A DNA stretch of 31,522 bases from Flavobacteriales bacterium UBA3376. GTDB lineage: Bacteria > Bacteroidota > Bacteroidia > Flavobacteriales > Weeksellaceae. Shown here piece after piece: positions 31,470 to 31,522 of the stretch. Below the pieces are notes generated by a model. It saw only the letters and a list, made by a program, of their open reading frames with translations, made no database searches and was not told the DNA's origin. The position numbers were made by a program, and so were the translations under genes. Where the stretch lies: contig DEQC01000105.1 of NCBI GenBank assembly GCA_002359055.1, positions 16,656 to 48,177 of the forward strand, given 5' to 3'. The first letter of the stretch is position 1, and each line of letters begins with the position of its first letter.

Positions 31470-31522
31470 ATGAAAGACGCATATATAGTAACAGGATATA
31501 GAACAGCAGTAGGAAAAGCACC
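31470..31522 (+). CDS. fadA: Acetyl-CoA acyltransferase (3-ketoacyl-CoA thiolase), N-terminal part
   Basis: The gene runs off the right edge; 17 codons are visible. The translation MKDAYIVTGYRTAVGKA has the thiolase opening (AYIV...RTAVGK). Thiolase after FadN is the usual order, as in B. subtilis fadN-fadA-fadE. The sequence before the ATG is A-rich, with no Shine-Dalgarno. The thiolase completes the beta-oxidation cycle begun by FadN. Confidence 0.85.
   Translation, partial: MKDAYIVTGYRTAVGKA

Overview
This window is a piece of a low-GC chromosome from a member of the Bacteroidota, most likely a flavobacterium-like species. The evidence is internal: -7 boxes of the form TAnnTTTG, often with an upstream TTG, before many genes; few Shine-Dalgarno sequences; the rpmB-rpmG-DUF4295-ftsY block; gliding/T9SS-linked gldF and gldG; and secreted proteins with C-terminal T9SS sorting domains. 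It is mostly ordinary chromosome, with no prophage, CRISPR array, tRNA or rRNA seen.

Layout. 1-800: end of an unknown gene and a lipoprotein with a c-type heme motif. 931-2584 (minus): ftsY, DUF4295, rpmG, rpmB. 2651-4557: lnt (minus), divergent from the SRP RNA gene ffs, so both the SRP RNA and its receptor FtsY are here. 4637-10131: purine synthesis, with a guanine-class purine riboswitch, purL and purF, closed by a strong terminator. 10130-12679: a GNAT acetyltransferase, kbl (threonine/glycine metabolism) and a methyltransferase. 12829-16513: three exported proteins, namely a beta-lactamase-fold hydrolase, an unknown T9SS cargo protein and a small unknown periplasmic protein. 16510-20506 (minus): a uracil-DNA-glycosylase-like protein, a polyprenyl diphosphate synthase, a secreted unknown protein and a THUMP-like methyltransferase. 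20683-23103: gldF-gldG. 23132-23571 (minus): a higA antitoxin gene with only the last codons of its higB toxin partner. 23570-26551 (minus): a large secreted metalloprotease. 26584-28066: holA, divergent from an HsdR-N-like nuclease-fold gene with overlapping start codons. 28113-31522: a fatty-acid oxidation operon (marR, fadN, fadA) interrupted by a small four-helix-bundle (23S-IVP-like) gene framed by inverted repeats.

The most notable signals are two. First, the purL leader has a P1 stem and a competing anti-P1 hairpin that are mutually exclusive, plus a segment that pairs across the purL start codon; this gives a concrete model for guanine-dependent translational shut-off. Second, the IVP-like cassette between fadN and fadA has 26-bp imperfect inverted repeats (22 of 26 matching) that would fold the small gene into the loop of a long RNA hairpin inside an operon mRNA.
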